DNA from: Citrobacter werkmanii NBRC 105721
GTDB lineage: Bacteria; Pseudomonadota; Gammaproteobacteria; Enterobacterales; Enterobacteriaceae
Assembly (NCBI GenBank): GCA_000759755.1
Contig: BBMW01000015.1
Span: 265,447 to 329,446 of the forward strand
Reading direction: 5' to 3'
Length of the DNA stretch: 64,000 nucleotides
Under the pieces are notes generated by a model. It made no database searches. It had not been told where the DNA came from and worked only from the letters and a program-made list of their open reading frames with translations. Positions within the stretch are counted from its first letter, which is position 1. Each line of letters opens with the position of its first letter. Shown piece after piece: positions 9,368-17,661 of this stretch. The position numbers and the translations under genes were made by a program.

Positions 9368-10156
9368 ATGGCTTATCGTTCCGCACCGATCGTTGAAGAT
9401 GTCATCTGGCGTAGCCACCTCCCAGCAAAGATGCCCTCGCTGGCTGCTGCTGTACGCGAAACGATAGCCAAGACCCGTGAGCACCTACTGGACTTCATTC
9501 GTCTTGACGAAATCCCCGTACCGGGCGCGATGACGCTACATGAATGGACGCAACCGGCGACGCTCAGTTCGCTGTTGGCCGTTTATTCAGACCATATCTA
9601 TCGCAACCAACCTACGCTGACACGCGAAAATAAACCGCTGATTTCTCTCTGGGCCCAGTGGTATATCGGCCTGATGATGCCTCCGCTCATGGTAGCTCTG
9701 CTGACGCAAAAAGAGGCTATCGATGTCTCTCCTGAACACATGCACGTAGAATTCCACGAAACGGGCCGTGCAGCCTGCTTCTGGATCGATGTGCATCAGG
9801 ATCACCAGACCACGGCCCTGTCTCCTCAACAACGTATGGAAACGCTGATTCTCACAGCGCTGACGCCGGTTGTGCAGGCGCTGGAAGCGACAGGCGAGAT
9901 CAACGCAAAGCTTATCTGGAGTAATACGGGATACTTAATTCACTGGTACTTAACGGAAATGAAGCCGTTGTTAGGTGAAGAACTGTTGAACACGCTGCGC
10001 CAGACCTGCTTTTTTGAGAAACAACTCTCCTGCGGCCAGGATAACCCCCTGTGGCGTACCGTTGTTCCACGCGAGGGACTGTTAGTTCGCAGAACCTGCT
10101 GCCAGCGCTATCGCCTGCCCGACGTTCAGCAATGCGGTGACTGTACGCTGAAATAA
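9368..10156 (+). CDS. fhuF: Ferric siderophore reductase FhuF
   Basis: FhuF is a cytoplasmic [2Fe-2S] protein that reduces iron in hydroxamate siderophores such as ferrioxamine B after uptake. The length of 262 residues equals E. coli FhuF. The unusual cluster-binding pattern Cys-Cys-x10-Cys-x2-Cys is at residues 244, 245, 256 and 259. A Fur box just upstream indicates induction by iron starvation. The gene stands alone and converges on the PTS gene, with a short hairpin between them. Confidence 0.97.
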   Translation: MAYRSAPIVEDVIWRSHLPAKMPSLAAAVRETIAKTREHLLDFIRLDEIPVPGAMTLHEWTQPATLSSLLAVYSDHIYRNQPTLTRENKPLISLWAQWYIGLMMPPLMVALLTQKEAIDVSPEHMHVEFHETGRAACFWIDVHQDHQTTALSPQQRMETLILTALTPVVQALEATGEINAKLIWSNTGYLIHWYLTEMKPLLGEELLNTLRQTCFFEKQLSCGQDNPLWRTVVPREGLLVRRTCCQRYRLPDVQQCGDCTLK

Positions 10157-10178
10157 GCGAGGAACCGTAGCCCCTCGC
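10157..10178. terminator. Bidirectional hairpin between fhuF and the PTS gene
   Basis: GCGAGG pairs with CCTCGC across a 10-nt loop between two converging genes. The stem is short and lacks a long T run. Confidence 0.45.
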
Positions 10179-10185
10179 CAATAAA

Positions 10186-11529
10186 TTATGCAACCTGCTG
10201 ATTTTCCTCTTCTATACGCTGTGCTTCTTCTTTTTCCTGTGCCAGAAGCTGCTTTTCATAAACCTTAAAGAACGGGAAATAGATGATCGCCGACACCAAT
10301 GCCAGCAGGACAACCAGGATGGCCGCACGATAATCCCAGCCTAACGCCCATGCCGCACCAACCGGAGCCGGGGCCGTCCAGGGAACGACGGAAATCACCC
10401 GACCAATTAAATCCAGCTTCATCGCCGCCCATGCCAGCACCGCATTCACCATCGGGGCCAACAGGAACGGGATAAAGAACACCGGGTTCATAACAATCGG
10501 CGTACCGAAAATCACCGGTTCGTTAATATTGAAAATGCTGGGGACCACGCTCAAACGCCCAATCGAGCGTAAATGAGCCGAACGGCTGCGCAGATAGCAA
10601 ATCACCAGCCCCATCGTCGCGCCGGACCCACCAACCACGATGAAAAACGTCCAGAATGCTTCCATAAAGATATGGGGCAAAGGCGCGCCCTGTGCCAGCG
10701 CCGACTGGTTCATTCCGAGATTGGTTAGCCAGAACATTTGCAGCATCCCCGATACAATCGCCGCACCATGGATCCCAGCAAACCACAGTAGATGACCAAT
10801 CAGCACGGCCAGTAGTATCGCCGGGAGAGAATCAGCGGCGGATACCAGTGGTTTAAAGATGGCCATAATGGCCTGCGGGATTAGCATGTCAAACTGCGAC
10901 TGTATAACCAGGCTCAGAGGGTACAGAGTTAGCACCACCACCAGCACCGGGATCAGCAGATCGAAGGAGTTTTTGATCATTGGCGGCACCTGATCGGGTA
11001 AACGGATACCGATGTTGCGCGCCTTCAGGAAACGCATCATTTCAACACAGTAAATCGCCACCAGGATAGCGGTGAAAATCCCCGTCCCACCCAGGCTATC
11101 AACGGGCATCGTGCCTTTGGTTTTCGGCGCAGCAATCAGCAAAAAAGCCATAATGGACAACATCGCGCACATAAACGGATCTAATTGATACGACTTCACA
11201 TAGTGCTTCCCCAGGTTATAAGCGATAGCCGCACATATGTAGACCGACATGATCCCCATCGTCATATCAAACGGAGTGAGGATTTGGCCTTCAAACTGTT
11301 TTGCCATGTCCAGCCATGCGCGGGCAAATCCCCATGTTGTATCAGGAGAAAATGGCGGGTAGGCAAAAACCAACAGAAATGAGCCTACGATCATAAATGG
11401 CATAGCCGAAATAAAACCATCACGAATTGCCATCACGTGACGTTGCGAAGAGATACGCCCGGCGACAGGGCTGACGTAGTTTTCAACAAAGCGGAAAATC
11501 ACATTAAACACAGCATGGTTAGTAGACAT
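10186..11529 (-). CDS. PTS EIIC permease, cellobiose/lactose type, orphan
   Basis: A 447-residue membrane permease resembling ChbC-type EIIC of the lactose-cellobiose PTS family. About ten hydrophobic segments are visible, beginning near GFISAMPFMIVGSFLLVF. Loop sequences such as WFAGIHGAAIVSG, NINEPVIFGTPIVMNP and AAPKTKGT are typical of this family. The ATG at 11529 is preceded by GGGAGAG. No EIIA, EIIB, glycosidase or regulator gene is adjacent, so phosphoryl transfer must come from components elsewhere. The substrate is unknown; a beta-glucoside or chitobiose is the family expectation. A 21-bp palindrome upstream is a likely operator. Confidence 0.88.
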   Translation of the reverse strand: MSTNHAVFNVIFRFVENYVSPVAGRISSQRHVMAIRDGFISAMPFMIVGSFLLVFAYPPFSPDTTWGFARAWLDMAKQFEGQILTPFDMTMGIMSVYICAAIAYNLGKHYVKSYQLDPFMCAMLSIMAFLLIAAPKTKGTMPVDSLGGTGIFTAILVAIYCVEMMRFLKARNIGIRLPDQVPPMIKNSFDLLIPVLVVVLTLYPLSLVIQSQFDMLIPQAIMAIFKPLVSAADSLPAILLAVLIGHLLWFAGIHGAAIVSGMLQMFWLTNLGMNQSALAQGAPLPHIFMEAFWTFFIVVGGSGATMGLVICYLRSRSAHLRSIGRLSVVPSIFNINEPVIFGTPIVMNPVFFIPFLLAPMVNAVLAWAAMKLDLIGRVISVVPWTAPAPVGAAWALGWDYRAAILVVLLALVSAIIYFPFFKVYEKQLLAQEKEEAQRIEEENQQVA

Positions 11530-11659
11530 AGCCGCTCTCCCGTTGCGCAAAACCCTGCAGCCATGCAGTCATCAACACCACCACGTAAAGCCCATTACAC
11601 TTTTTCGCAACCGTGCCGGGAAGAGCACCAGCGCAACTGCATTTTGAGTTAAGTTTCAT
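11519..11659 (-). CDS. Possible 46-residue leader ORF overlapping the EIIC start
   Basis: An ATG at 11659 opens a 46-codon frame that stops at 11519, overlapping the EIIC start codon by 11 nt. The peptide begins MKLNSKCSCAGALPG and has a hydrophobic patch YVVVLMTAW. The ribosome site (AAGAG) is weak and I know no homologue. The overlap would allow translational coupling with EIIC, but chance is a fair alternative. Confidence 0.25.
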   Translation of the reverse strand: MKLNSKCSCAGALPGTVAKKCNGLYVVVLMTAWLQGFAQRESGYVY

Positions 11660-11728
11660 AGATGGCTCTTATTATGTGATACAGAGGAAGTGACAACTTC
11701 AGTATTAATCGTCATTTCAACAATCTGC

Positions 11729-11749
11729 AACCGGTTACTGTAACCGGTT
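11729..11749. promoter_or_regulatory. Perfect 21-bp palindrome, LacI/GalR-type operator candidate
   Basis: AACCGGTTAC and its exact complement flank a single central T, so AACCGGTT occurs twice, 13 bp apart. The AACCGGTT core resembles operators of LacI-family regulators such as AscG. It lies 200 nt upstream of the EIIC start and 146 nt upstream of the YbaK-like gene; either could be the target. Confidence 0.6.
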
Positions 11750-11894
11750 TCTTTGATTGTGAAGACGATCGAAAAACTGCCAATGTTGCCATGTTGTTAC
11801 AATAAAATATTTACAGTGAGGTAAGCCCTATGACAAATTACGCCATGCGGTTTTCTGCTGTGCGGAGCTGCCTGTAGGCACCATGGAGAGAAGA

Positions 11895-12353
11895 ATGAGT
11901 TTGCAATCAGTACGCCAATTTTTGGCGCAGCATGCCCCAGATATTGAGATCATCGAATTAGACCAGAGCACGGCAACTGTTGAACTGGCAGCTAAAGCCC
12001 ATAATGTCGAACCCGGTCAGATCGCGAAAACACTTTCGCTAAAGGTGAAGAACGACATCATCCTGGTTGTCGCCAAAGGCGATGCCCGGCTGGATAATAA
12101 AAAGCTAAAGAGCACGTTCGGTGCCAAAGCCCGTATGCTGAGTAGTGATGAGGTAGTGAACGCGACGGGTCATCCCGTTGGCGGCGTTTGTCCTTTCGGG
12201 CTGGAAACACCGATCTCGGTTTATTGCGATGTCTCTCTGAAGCACTATGCTGAGGTGCTGCCTGCGGCAGGAGCCATTCACAGCGCGGTTCGCATCACAC
12301 CGGAACGAATGGCTGAGCTAACTTCAGCCACCTGGGTTGATGTGTGTCAGTGA
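11895..12353 (+). CDS. YbaK/EbsC-type aminoacyl-tRNA deacylase
   Basis: A 152-residue single-domain protein of the YbaK/ProX superfamily, which hydrolyses mischarged aminoacyl-tRNAs in trans. The motifs AKTLSLKVKNDIILVVAKGDARLDNKKLK and GHPVGGVCPFGL, which line the editing pocket, are present. It is closer to the YeaK-like branch than to YbaK, but I cannot assign a tRNA specificity. I chose the second of two in-frame ATGs (11895) because GGAGAG sits just before it; the first (11883) adds four residues. It stands alone between two genes on the opposite strand. Confidence 0.85.
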   Translation: MSLQSVRQFLAQHAPDIEIIELDQSTATVELAAKAHNVEPGQIAKTLSLKVKNDIILVVAKGDARLDNKKLKSTFGAKARMLSSDEVVNATGHPVGGVCPFGLETPISVYCDVSLKHYAEVLPAAGAIHSAVRITPERMAELTSATWVDVCQ

Positions 12354-12410
12354 TGTTTCACGCCCCAGCCCGGTGACTGAAACCGACACAAAATAGGTCT
12401 ACGTTGATCG

Positions 12411-13088
12411 TTACGACGCCGCTTGTAGAAAAGGTGTCGATTCACCTGCGCGCAGATACAGCAGGATATCGGCGGCATCCAGTAACCCAACATCTGAGCT
12501 CACGCCCAGCTTGGACATTACGTTAAATTTATGCGCCCGAATGGTTTTAATATTCCGCTCAAGCTGAACGGCAATCTGCGGCATCGAATAGCCATTCGAC
12601 ATAAAACGCAGAATTTCTCGTTCTGTAGGGCTAAGCACACGGCTTTGATTGATAAACCAATGGTTTTTCGCGCTTTCGGTTACCTGGGTAGGGCAATTCA
12701 ATGCTGTAAATAACGCGTCCTGCAACACAGTTAACGAAGAAGCTTTGCTAACAACCCCATCCAATGGCAATGGTGACAGAGAGCCAATTAAACGCGCCTC
12801 AGCATCGTCATCGGCAATAACTATACGCCTGATGCGAGGGAAATTTATCGCCAGTTCCGTCAAATAGGCGAGCCCTGCTCTGCGATCGGTCCTGATAGCA
12901 GAAAGAGAAAAAATAACTGCCGAAAATGACATTTTTAACATCGCCTGACTAAAGGCAAGCTGATTCGAAAAGAGATGAAGTGCGTATTGGTCACCCGGCA
13001 TGGTATTAAATAAACTCTCAATACCCACGCTACTCATCGCACATTTTTCTATAAGTGCGACGTTTCTTTTAATGCTTCTGCTTTCCAT
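12411..13088 (-). CDS. bglJ: LuxR-type transcription regulator BglJ
   Basis: BglJ acts with RcsB as a heterodimer that relieves H-NS silencing at targets such as bgl. The 225 residues match E. coli BglJ in length. The N-terminus is a receiver-like domain lacking the full phosphorylation pocket. The C-terminal LuxR helix-turn-helix runs from [22 protein letters not shown] through [18 protein letters not shown]. The ATG at 13088 has GGAGAGACC upstream. The start overlaps the yjjQ end by 40 nt, so the two are cotranscribed as in E. coli. Confidence 0.95.
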   Translation of the reverse strand: MESRSIKRNVALIEKCAMSSVGIESLFNTMPGDQYALHLFSNQLAFSQAMLKMSFSAVIFSLSAIRTDRRAGLAYLTELAINFPRIRRIVIADDDAEARLIGSLSPLPLDGVVSKASSLTVLQDALFTALNCPTQVTESAKNHWFINQSRVLSPTEREILRFMSNGYSMPQIAVQLERNIKTIRAHKFNVMSKLGVSSDVGLLDAADILLYLRAGESTPFLQAAS

Positions 13089-13774
13089 TCCGTGGTCTCT
13101 CCATATACTGAAGGTAAATTCAGTTCTCGCGATCCTTGAGAACTGTTTATCCATGCGTACATTTCTGCATTGCTGTGTATTGATAAGCGACGCATGGCGC
13201 TGTTCTTTTGGGCGCTGATTGTTTTATTACTTTTCTTAAGCAACGACGCAATCTGGTTAATTCCCCAGCCTTTTCCCAGGAGTCTCAGCACTTTCCTCTC
13301 CGAGAGGGTAAGTACAATTGAGCGGACGCTATGGTCAGCCAACTCTGGCATTACGGGCGGAGAGAGCAGCGACTTGCTAATTCTCTCTGCTCGGGTATTT
13401 CCCGCATGAATTACATTCACTAAACTTTCAATCGGCTCTGCATCAGATAACAGCGAACTGATCGGGCACATCAGCAGTTCGATGGCGAGAGGGTAAAAAA
13501 TACGAGATACAAGAAATACCCAATGAATATCACGGTATTGAGATAATAAAGAATAATATTGTTCGCAGACTGAGCGAGGATGATTACAGTCTGCGGGTAA
13601 ATCAGCAATCACCAAATCAGCGCACCGCAACTGCAACAATGTCAGTTCTTCAACGGAACGACAGTAAGTTAATTCGCAATCAGCGAACTGTCCTTGCATT
13701 ACACCTTTAAGCCCAGTTTGTACGATCGGTAATTTACTAATAATAATTGCGTTTTTGCAGCGTCCTGGCAACAT
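13049..13774 (-). CDS. yjjQ: LuxR-type transcription regulator YjjQ
   Basis: YjjQ is a repressor of motility and other genes in E. coli and is itself silenced by H-NS. The 241 residues equal the E. coli protein. The C-terminal helix-turn-helix is [43 protein letters not shown] in sequence family terms (residues about 165-210). The ATG at 13774 follows GGAGGGG. It is the first gene of the yjjQ-bglJ operon. The 450-nt AT-rich gap upstream suits H-NS silencing. Confidence 0.94.
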   Translation of the reverse strand: MLPGRCKNAIIISKLPIVQTGLKGVMQGQFADCELTYCRSVEELTLLQLRCADLVIADLPADCNHPRSVCEQYYSLLSQYRDIHWVFLVSRIFYPLAIELLMCPISSLLSDAEPIESLVNVIHAGNTRAERISKSLLSPPVMPELADHSVRSIVLTLSERKVLRLLGKGWGINQIASLLKKSNKTISAQKNSAMRRLSIHSNAEMYAWINSSQGSRELNLPSVYGETTEWKAEALKETSHL

Positions 13775-14225
13775 ATCCCCTCCACATTCACCAGTCCGTA
13801 TTCGCACTTATTAAAAGCTTCCTGATAAATTAAATATATTAATTAACAGAAAAACCTAAACAATAGACGAGGTGAATTGTTTATCCTTGGATTTTATTAA
13901 AATATTAAAGTAATGGCGCTATAATCCCAATAGCGTCAAACTATTGAACCGTTATTACAAAATTACGCACAAATACATTCTATGTACAATTAAAAGAACT
14001 ACAATAGAACATTAGCATTGCTTACGTATTTGCCATCCTTATAAATAACACGACCTTTTCATGTAGCGCTATCTTTATTGATAAGCAGGTAAGGCATGTA
14101 AGCGGCTGCGACCTGCGTCTTTTTTCAACGCAAAGATTGATCTTGCCAGAGCCAACGGGCTCGTGCTTCATGATAAAAAGAAAGCATTCACCCTTCAATG
14201 AGATCCTTTTCAGTCAGAGCGAGCC
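13775..14225. other. AT-rich gap upstream of yjjQ and yjjP, probable H-NS silencer
   Basis: This 450-nt divergent gap is much richer in A and T than the flanking genes, especially 13800-14080. In E. coli the yjjQ-bglJ promoter region is bound by H-NS. No gene with a credible ribosome site was seen inside it. Confidence 0.5.
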
Positions 14226-15002
14226 ATGCAAACAGAGCAGTCGTCACAGCGAACGGTTACACGGTTATGTATACAATGTGGGCTTTTTTTACTCCAGCAT
14301 GGTGCGGAAAGCGCGCTGGTTGACGAGCTATCCACTCGCCTCGGCCTGGCGCTTGGCATGGATAGCGTAGAAAGCGCCATCTCCTCCAACGCGATTGTCC
14401 TGACCACCATTAAAGATGGGCAATGTCTGACGTCGACCCGAAAAAATCATGATCGCGGCATTAACATGCACGTCGTGACGGAAGTGCAGCACATCGTTAT
14501 TTTAGCGGAACACAAGCTGCTGGATATAAAAGGCGTTGAGAAGCGCTTTAGCCAGATTAAGCCGCTACGCTATCCAAGATGGCTGGTCGCATTGATGGTT
14601 GGTTTGTCCTGCGCCTGCTTTTGTAAACTTAATAACGGCGGATGGGATGGCGCAGTGATCACCTTTTTCGCCAGCATGGTAGCAATGTATATCCGCCAGG
14701 TCCTGGCGTCCCGGCATTTGCACCCGCAAATCAACTTTTGTATCACCGCCTTTGTGGCAACCACGATATCCGGCCTGTTGCTGACGCTGCCGACCTTTAA
14801 TCACACCCCAACCATCGCCATGGCGGCCAGCGTGCTGCTGCTGGTTCCGGGTTTTCCGTTGATCAACTCTGTCGCGGATATGTTTAAGGGGCACATTAAT
14901 ACCGGGCTGGCTCGCTGGGCCATTGCCAGTCTGCTAACGTTGGCGACCTGCATTGGGGTGGTTATGTCGATGACCTTATGGGGGCTACGCGGATGGGCGT
15001 GA
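14226..15002 (+). CDS. yjjP: Membrane protein YjjP, ThrE-type exporter subunit
   Basis: A 258-residue protein nearly identical to E. coli YjjP. It has a soluble N-terminal ThrE-like domain (about residues 1-115) followed by five membrane helices. With YjjB it forms a split ThrE-family transporter, reported in E. coli to export succinate under anaerobic conditions. The N-terminus [19 protein letters not shown] matches E. coli. Its stop overlaps the yjjB start by 10 nt, indicating coupled translation of the two subunits. Confidence 0.94.
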   Translation: MQTEQSSQRTVTRLCIQCGLFLLQHGAESALVDELSTRLGLALGMDSVESAISSNAIVLTTIKDGQCLTSTRKNHDRGINMHVVTEVQHIVILAEHKLLDIKGVEKRFSQIKPLRYPRWLVALMVGLSCACFCKLNNGGWDGAVITFFASMVAMYIRQVLASRHLHPQINFCITAFVATTISGLLLTLPTFNHTPTIAMAASVLLLVPGFPLINSVADMFKGHINTGLARWAIASLLTLATCIGVVMSMTLWGLRGWA

Positions 15003-15466
15003 TCGATTTCATTCTGGCGCTAATACAGGACATGATCCTGTCGGCGATTCCGGCACTGGGCTTTGCCATGGTATTTAACGTCCCGCATCGCGCGCTTCCC
15101 TGGTGTGCGTTACTCGGTGCGCTGGGCCATGGTTCACGAATGGTGATGATGAGCGCAGGATTTAATATTGAATGGTCAACCTTTATGGCGTCGCTGCTGA
15201 TTGGCTGCATTGGGATCCAGTGGTCGCGCTGGTATCTGGCGCATCCTAAGGTCTTCACCGTCGCGGCTGTGATCCCCATGTTTCCTGGGATCTCCGCCTA
15301 CACCGCCATGATCTCCGCGGTAAAAATCGGCCATTTCGGCTATAGCGAAGCGCTGATGATCACCCTGTTAACCAATTTCCTGAAAGCCTCATCAATTGTC
15401 GGTGCGCTCTCTATCGGCTTATCCGTACCAGGCTTATGGCTGTATCGCAAACGCCCGCGCGTCTAG
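14993..15466 (+). CDS. yjjB: Membrane protein YjjB, partner of YjjP
   Basis: A 157-residue membrane protein with four or five helices, matching E. coli YjjB in length and sequence. It carries the conserved [14 protein letters not shown] segment of ThrE family C-terminal halves. It is the second subunit of the YjjPB transporter. I chose the ATG at 14993, giving MGVIDFI, over one five codons upstream because it fits the E. coli start. Confidence 0.94.
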   Translation: MGVIDFILALIQDMILSAIPALGFAMVFNVPHRALPWCALLGALGHGSRMVMMSAGFNIEWSTFMASLLIGCIGIQWSRWYLAHPKVFTVAAVIPMFPGISAYTAMISAVKIGHFGYSEALMITLLTNFLKASSIVGALSIGLSVPGLWLYRKRPRV

Positions 15467-15491
15467 CGCGATAATTTCTAAGCACATCGCA

Positions 15492-15510
15492 GAGGGGGAA
15501 TCTCCCCCTC
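15492..15510 (+). terminator. Hairpin after yjjB
   Basis: GAGGGGGA and TCCCCCTC form an 8-bp stem with a 3-nt loop 25 nt after yjjB. There is no T run, so it may be a weak terminator ahead of the dnaT promoter. A TATAAA at 15541-15546 could be the dnaT -10. Confidence 0.5.
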
Positions 15511-15587
15511 ATCTGCTGCTCTCCTGGTTCTCTGTGTTACTATAAAAGCAGTCCCTTCTCAGTTGTTGTTCAGTTTTGAGAAACATT

Positions 15588-16127
15588 ATGCCCTGCAAAA
15601 TTTTGACGCCGGACGTCATCAGCATTGACGCCTTACAACACGATCATCACGCGGTACTGGCAAAGTCTGCGGGTGGCGCCGTAGCGGTATTCGCCAACAA
15701 TGCGCCAGCCTTTTACGCGCTGACGCCTGCGCGACTGGCTCAGTTGTTGGAGCTTGAAGAGAAGCTGTCACGTCCAGGAAGTGATGTGACATTGGATGCG
15801 CAATTTTATGAAGAGCCGCAAGCTGCGCCCGTTGCCGTGCCAATGGGGAAATTTGCGATGTACGCTGACTGGCAGCCCGATGCCGACTTTCAGCGCCAGG
15901 CCGCTCTGTGGGGCGTGGCGTTAAGAGAACCGGTCACCGCCGAGGAACTGGCCTCATTCGTCGCCTACTGGCAGGCCGAAGGCAAAGTCTTTCACCATAT
16001 TCAGTGGCAGCAAAAACTGGCGCGTAGCATCCAGATTGGCCGGGCCAGCAATGGCGGAATGCCAAAGCGCGATGTGAACAGTGTCAGCGAACCTGACAGC
16101 CATATTCCACCAGGTTTTAGAGGATAA
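15588..16127 (+). CDS. dnaT: Primosomal protein DnaT
   Basis: DnaT (primosomal protein i) joins PriA and PriB at stalled forks and hands over to DnaC-DnaB during replication restart. The 179 residues match E. coli DnaT. The conserved C-terminal ssDNA-binding region is around [23 protein letters not shown], residues about 85-110. I chose the ATG at 15588 ([10 protein letters not shown]) over an in-frame TTG four codons upstream. It is 2 nt from dnaC, an operon conserved across enterobacteria. Confidence 0.97.
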   Translation: MPCKILTPDVISIDALQHDHHAVLAKSAGGAVAVFANNAPAFYALTPARLAQLLELEEKLSRPGSDVTLDAQFYEEPQAAPVAVPMGKFAMYADWQPDADFQRQAALWGVALREPVTAEELASFVAYWQAEGKVFHHIQWQQKLARSIQIGRASNGGMPKRDVNSVSEPDSHIPPGFRG

Positions 16128-16129
16128 CG

Positions 16130-16867
16130 ATGAAAAACGTTGGCGATCTGATGAAACGTCTGCAAAAAATGATGCCGCCCAATGTCGAGCCTGCCTTTAA
16201 AACGGGCGAAGAGCTACTGGCATGGCAAAAAGAGCAAGGTGAAATTCGTGCCGCAGCGCTGGCCCGCGAAAACCGGGCCATGAAAATGCAGCGCACATTT
16301 AACCGCTCCGGTATCCGTCCGCTGCACCAAAACTGTTCATTCGATAACTATCGGGTGGAATGCGAAGGTCAGATGAACGCCCTGAGCAAAGCCCGCCAGT
16401 ACGTTGATGAGTTTGACGGCAACATCGCCAGCTTTATTTTCTCGGGCAAACCCGGCACCGGCAAAAATCATCTGGCGGCAGCCATCTGCAACGAACTGCT
16501 GCTCCGCGGTAAGTCGGTACTGATCATCACCGTGGCTGATATCATGTCGGCGATGAAAGAAACCTTTAGTAACCGTGAAACCAGCGAAGAACAGTTGCTC
16601 AACGATCTTAGCAATGTGGATCTGCTGGTGATCGATGAGATCGGCATGCAGACCGAATCGCGCTATGAAAAAGTGATCATCAATCAGATCGTCGATCGCC
16701 GATCGTCCTCAAAACGCCCAACCGGCATGTTAACCAACAGCAATATGGATGAAATGAACAAACTGCTGGGAGAGCGCGTGATGGACCGTATGCGCCTTGG
16801 CAACAGCCTGTGGGTGATTTTTAACTGGGACAGCTACCGTAGCCGGGTAACAGGCAAAGAGTATTAA
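16130..16867 (+). CDS. dnaC: DNA helicase loader DnaC
   Basis: DnaC is the AAA+ ATPase that loads the DnaB helicase onto DNA at origins and restarted forks. The 245 residues equal E. coli DnaC. The N-terminal DnaB-binding helix region is followed by Walker A SGKPGTGKNHLA near residue 105, Walker B LLVIDEIG near residue 168, and the sensor and arginine-finger region near VMDRMRLGNSLWVIFNWDSYR. It begins 2 nt after dnaT. Confidence 0.99.
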   Translation: MKNVGDLMKRLQKMMPPNVEPAFKTGEELLAWQKEQGEIRAAALARENRAMKMQRTFNRSGIRPLHQNCSFDNYRVECEGQMNALSKARQYVDEFDGNIASFIFSGKPGTGKNHLAAAICNELLLRGKSVLIITVADIMSAMKETFSNRETSEEQLLNDLSNVDLLVIDEIGMQTESRYEKVIINQIVDRRSSSKRPTGMLTNSNMDEMNKLLGERVMDRMRLGNSLWVIFNWDSYRSRVTGKEY

Positions 16868-16938
16868 ACGTATTAGGACCACTCCTAAAGCTGCCAGCGC
16901 TATACTGCGCTGAAAAGGCATAACACGAGTTGCATATA

Positions 16939-17430
16939 ATGATGAAAACAACCAAACGTCTGCTGTGCTGTGCGCTTGCCGCCAGCACGCTCATCTCCAC
17001 CAGCGTTTTTGCTGCCTCCTGGCAGGATTCGCTCTCCAGCGCGGCCAGCGAACTGAGCAAACAAAGCTCCGGCTCGCAGGGCAGCTCGTCGCTCTCTTCC
17101 CTGACCAGCCTGCTGAATGGCAGCAATCAGTCACTGACCTCAAGCAGCATGAATAACGCCGCCGGGATCCTGGAATATTGCGCCAAACAGAAACTGGCCT
17201 CGGTTACCGACACGCAAAACGTCAAAAACCAGGTGCTGGATAAACTCGGCCTCAGTGCTCCAGAGCAGAAACAAGATACCAACTACATGGACGGCATTCA
17301 GGGCCTGCTCAATGCCAAAGATGGCCAACAGCTGGACCTGAACACGATTGGTAATAGCTCGCTGGCGAAGCAGGTAAAAACCAAGGCCTGCGATCTGGTG
17401 TTAAAACAGGGCATGAACTTCATTTCCTGA
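16939..17430 (+). CDS. yjjA: Secreted DUF2501 protein YjjA
   Basis: A 163-residue exported protein with signal peptide MMKTTKRLLCCALAASTLI and cleavage near VFA-AS. The mature part is rich in Ser, Gln and Asn (residues 25-70) and carries two later cysteines that could form a disulfide. It matches E. coli YjjA, family DUF2501, function unknown. Two ATGs are adjacent and the ribosome site is weak; an in-frame TTG three codons earlier is less likely. It lies between dnaC and opgB, followed by a GC-rich hairpin. Confidence 0.9.
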   Translation: MMKTTKRLLCCALAASTLISTSVFAASWQDSLSSAASELSKQSSGSQGSSSLSSLTSLLNGSNQSLTSSSMNNAAGILEYCAKQKLASVTDTQNVKNQVLDKLGLSAPEQKQDTNYMDGIQGLLNAKDGQQLDLNTIGNSSLAKQVKTKACDLVLKQGMNFIS

Positions 17431-17439
17431 GGCATTAAA

Positions 17440-17463
17440 TGCCGCGCGTCCCCTGCGCGGCAT
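17440..17463 (+). terminator. Hairpin after yjjA
   Basis: ATGCCGCGC and GCGCGGCAT pair around a short loop 10 nt after the yjjA stop. No clear T run follows. Confidence 0.5.
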
Positions 17464-17661
17464 CCCCCTATTCCTGCCGATACATACCGCCATCACGAAA
17501 GCCGTAATTACCCGCAAAAAAACGCGCATATCTAAACCAATTCTGAATAACAACGTAATTTAATGTCACTACAATTGCAGCAATATAACAACGCTATTAC
17601 ATTGTTCTCTCACCGAATGATTAGCCTGCCAGGCATGTGCCCGGTTTACTGAGGATCGACC

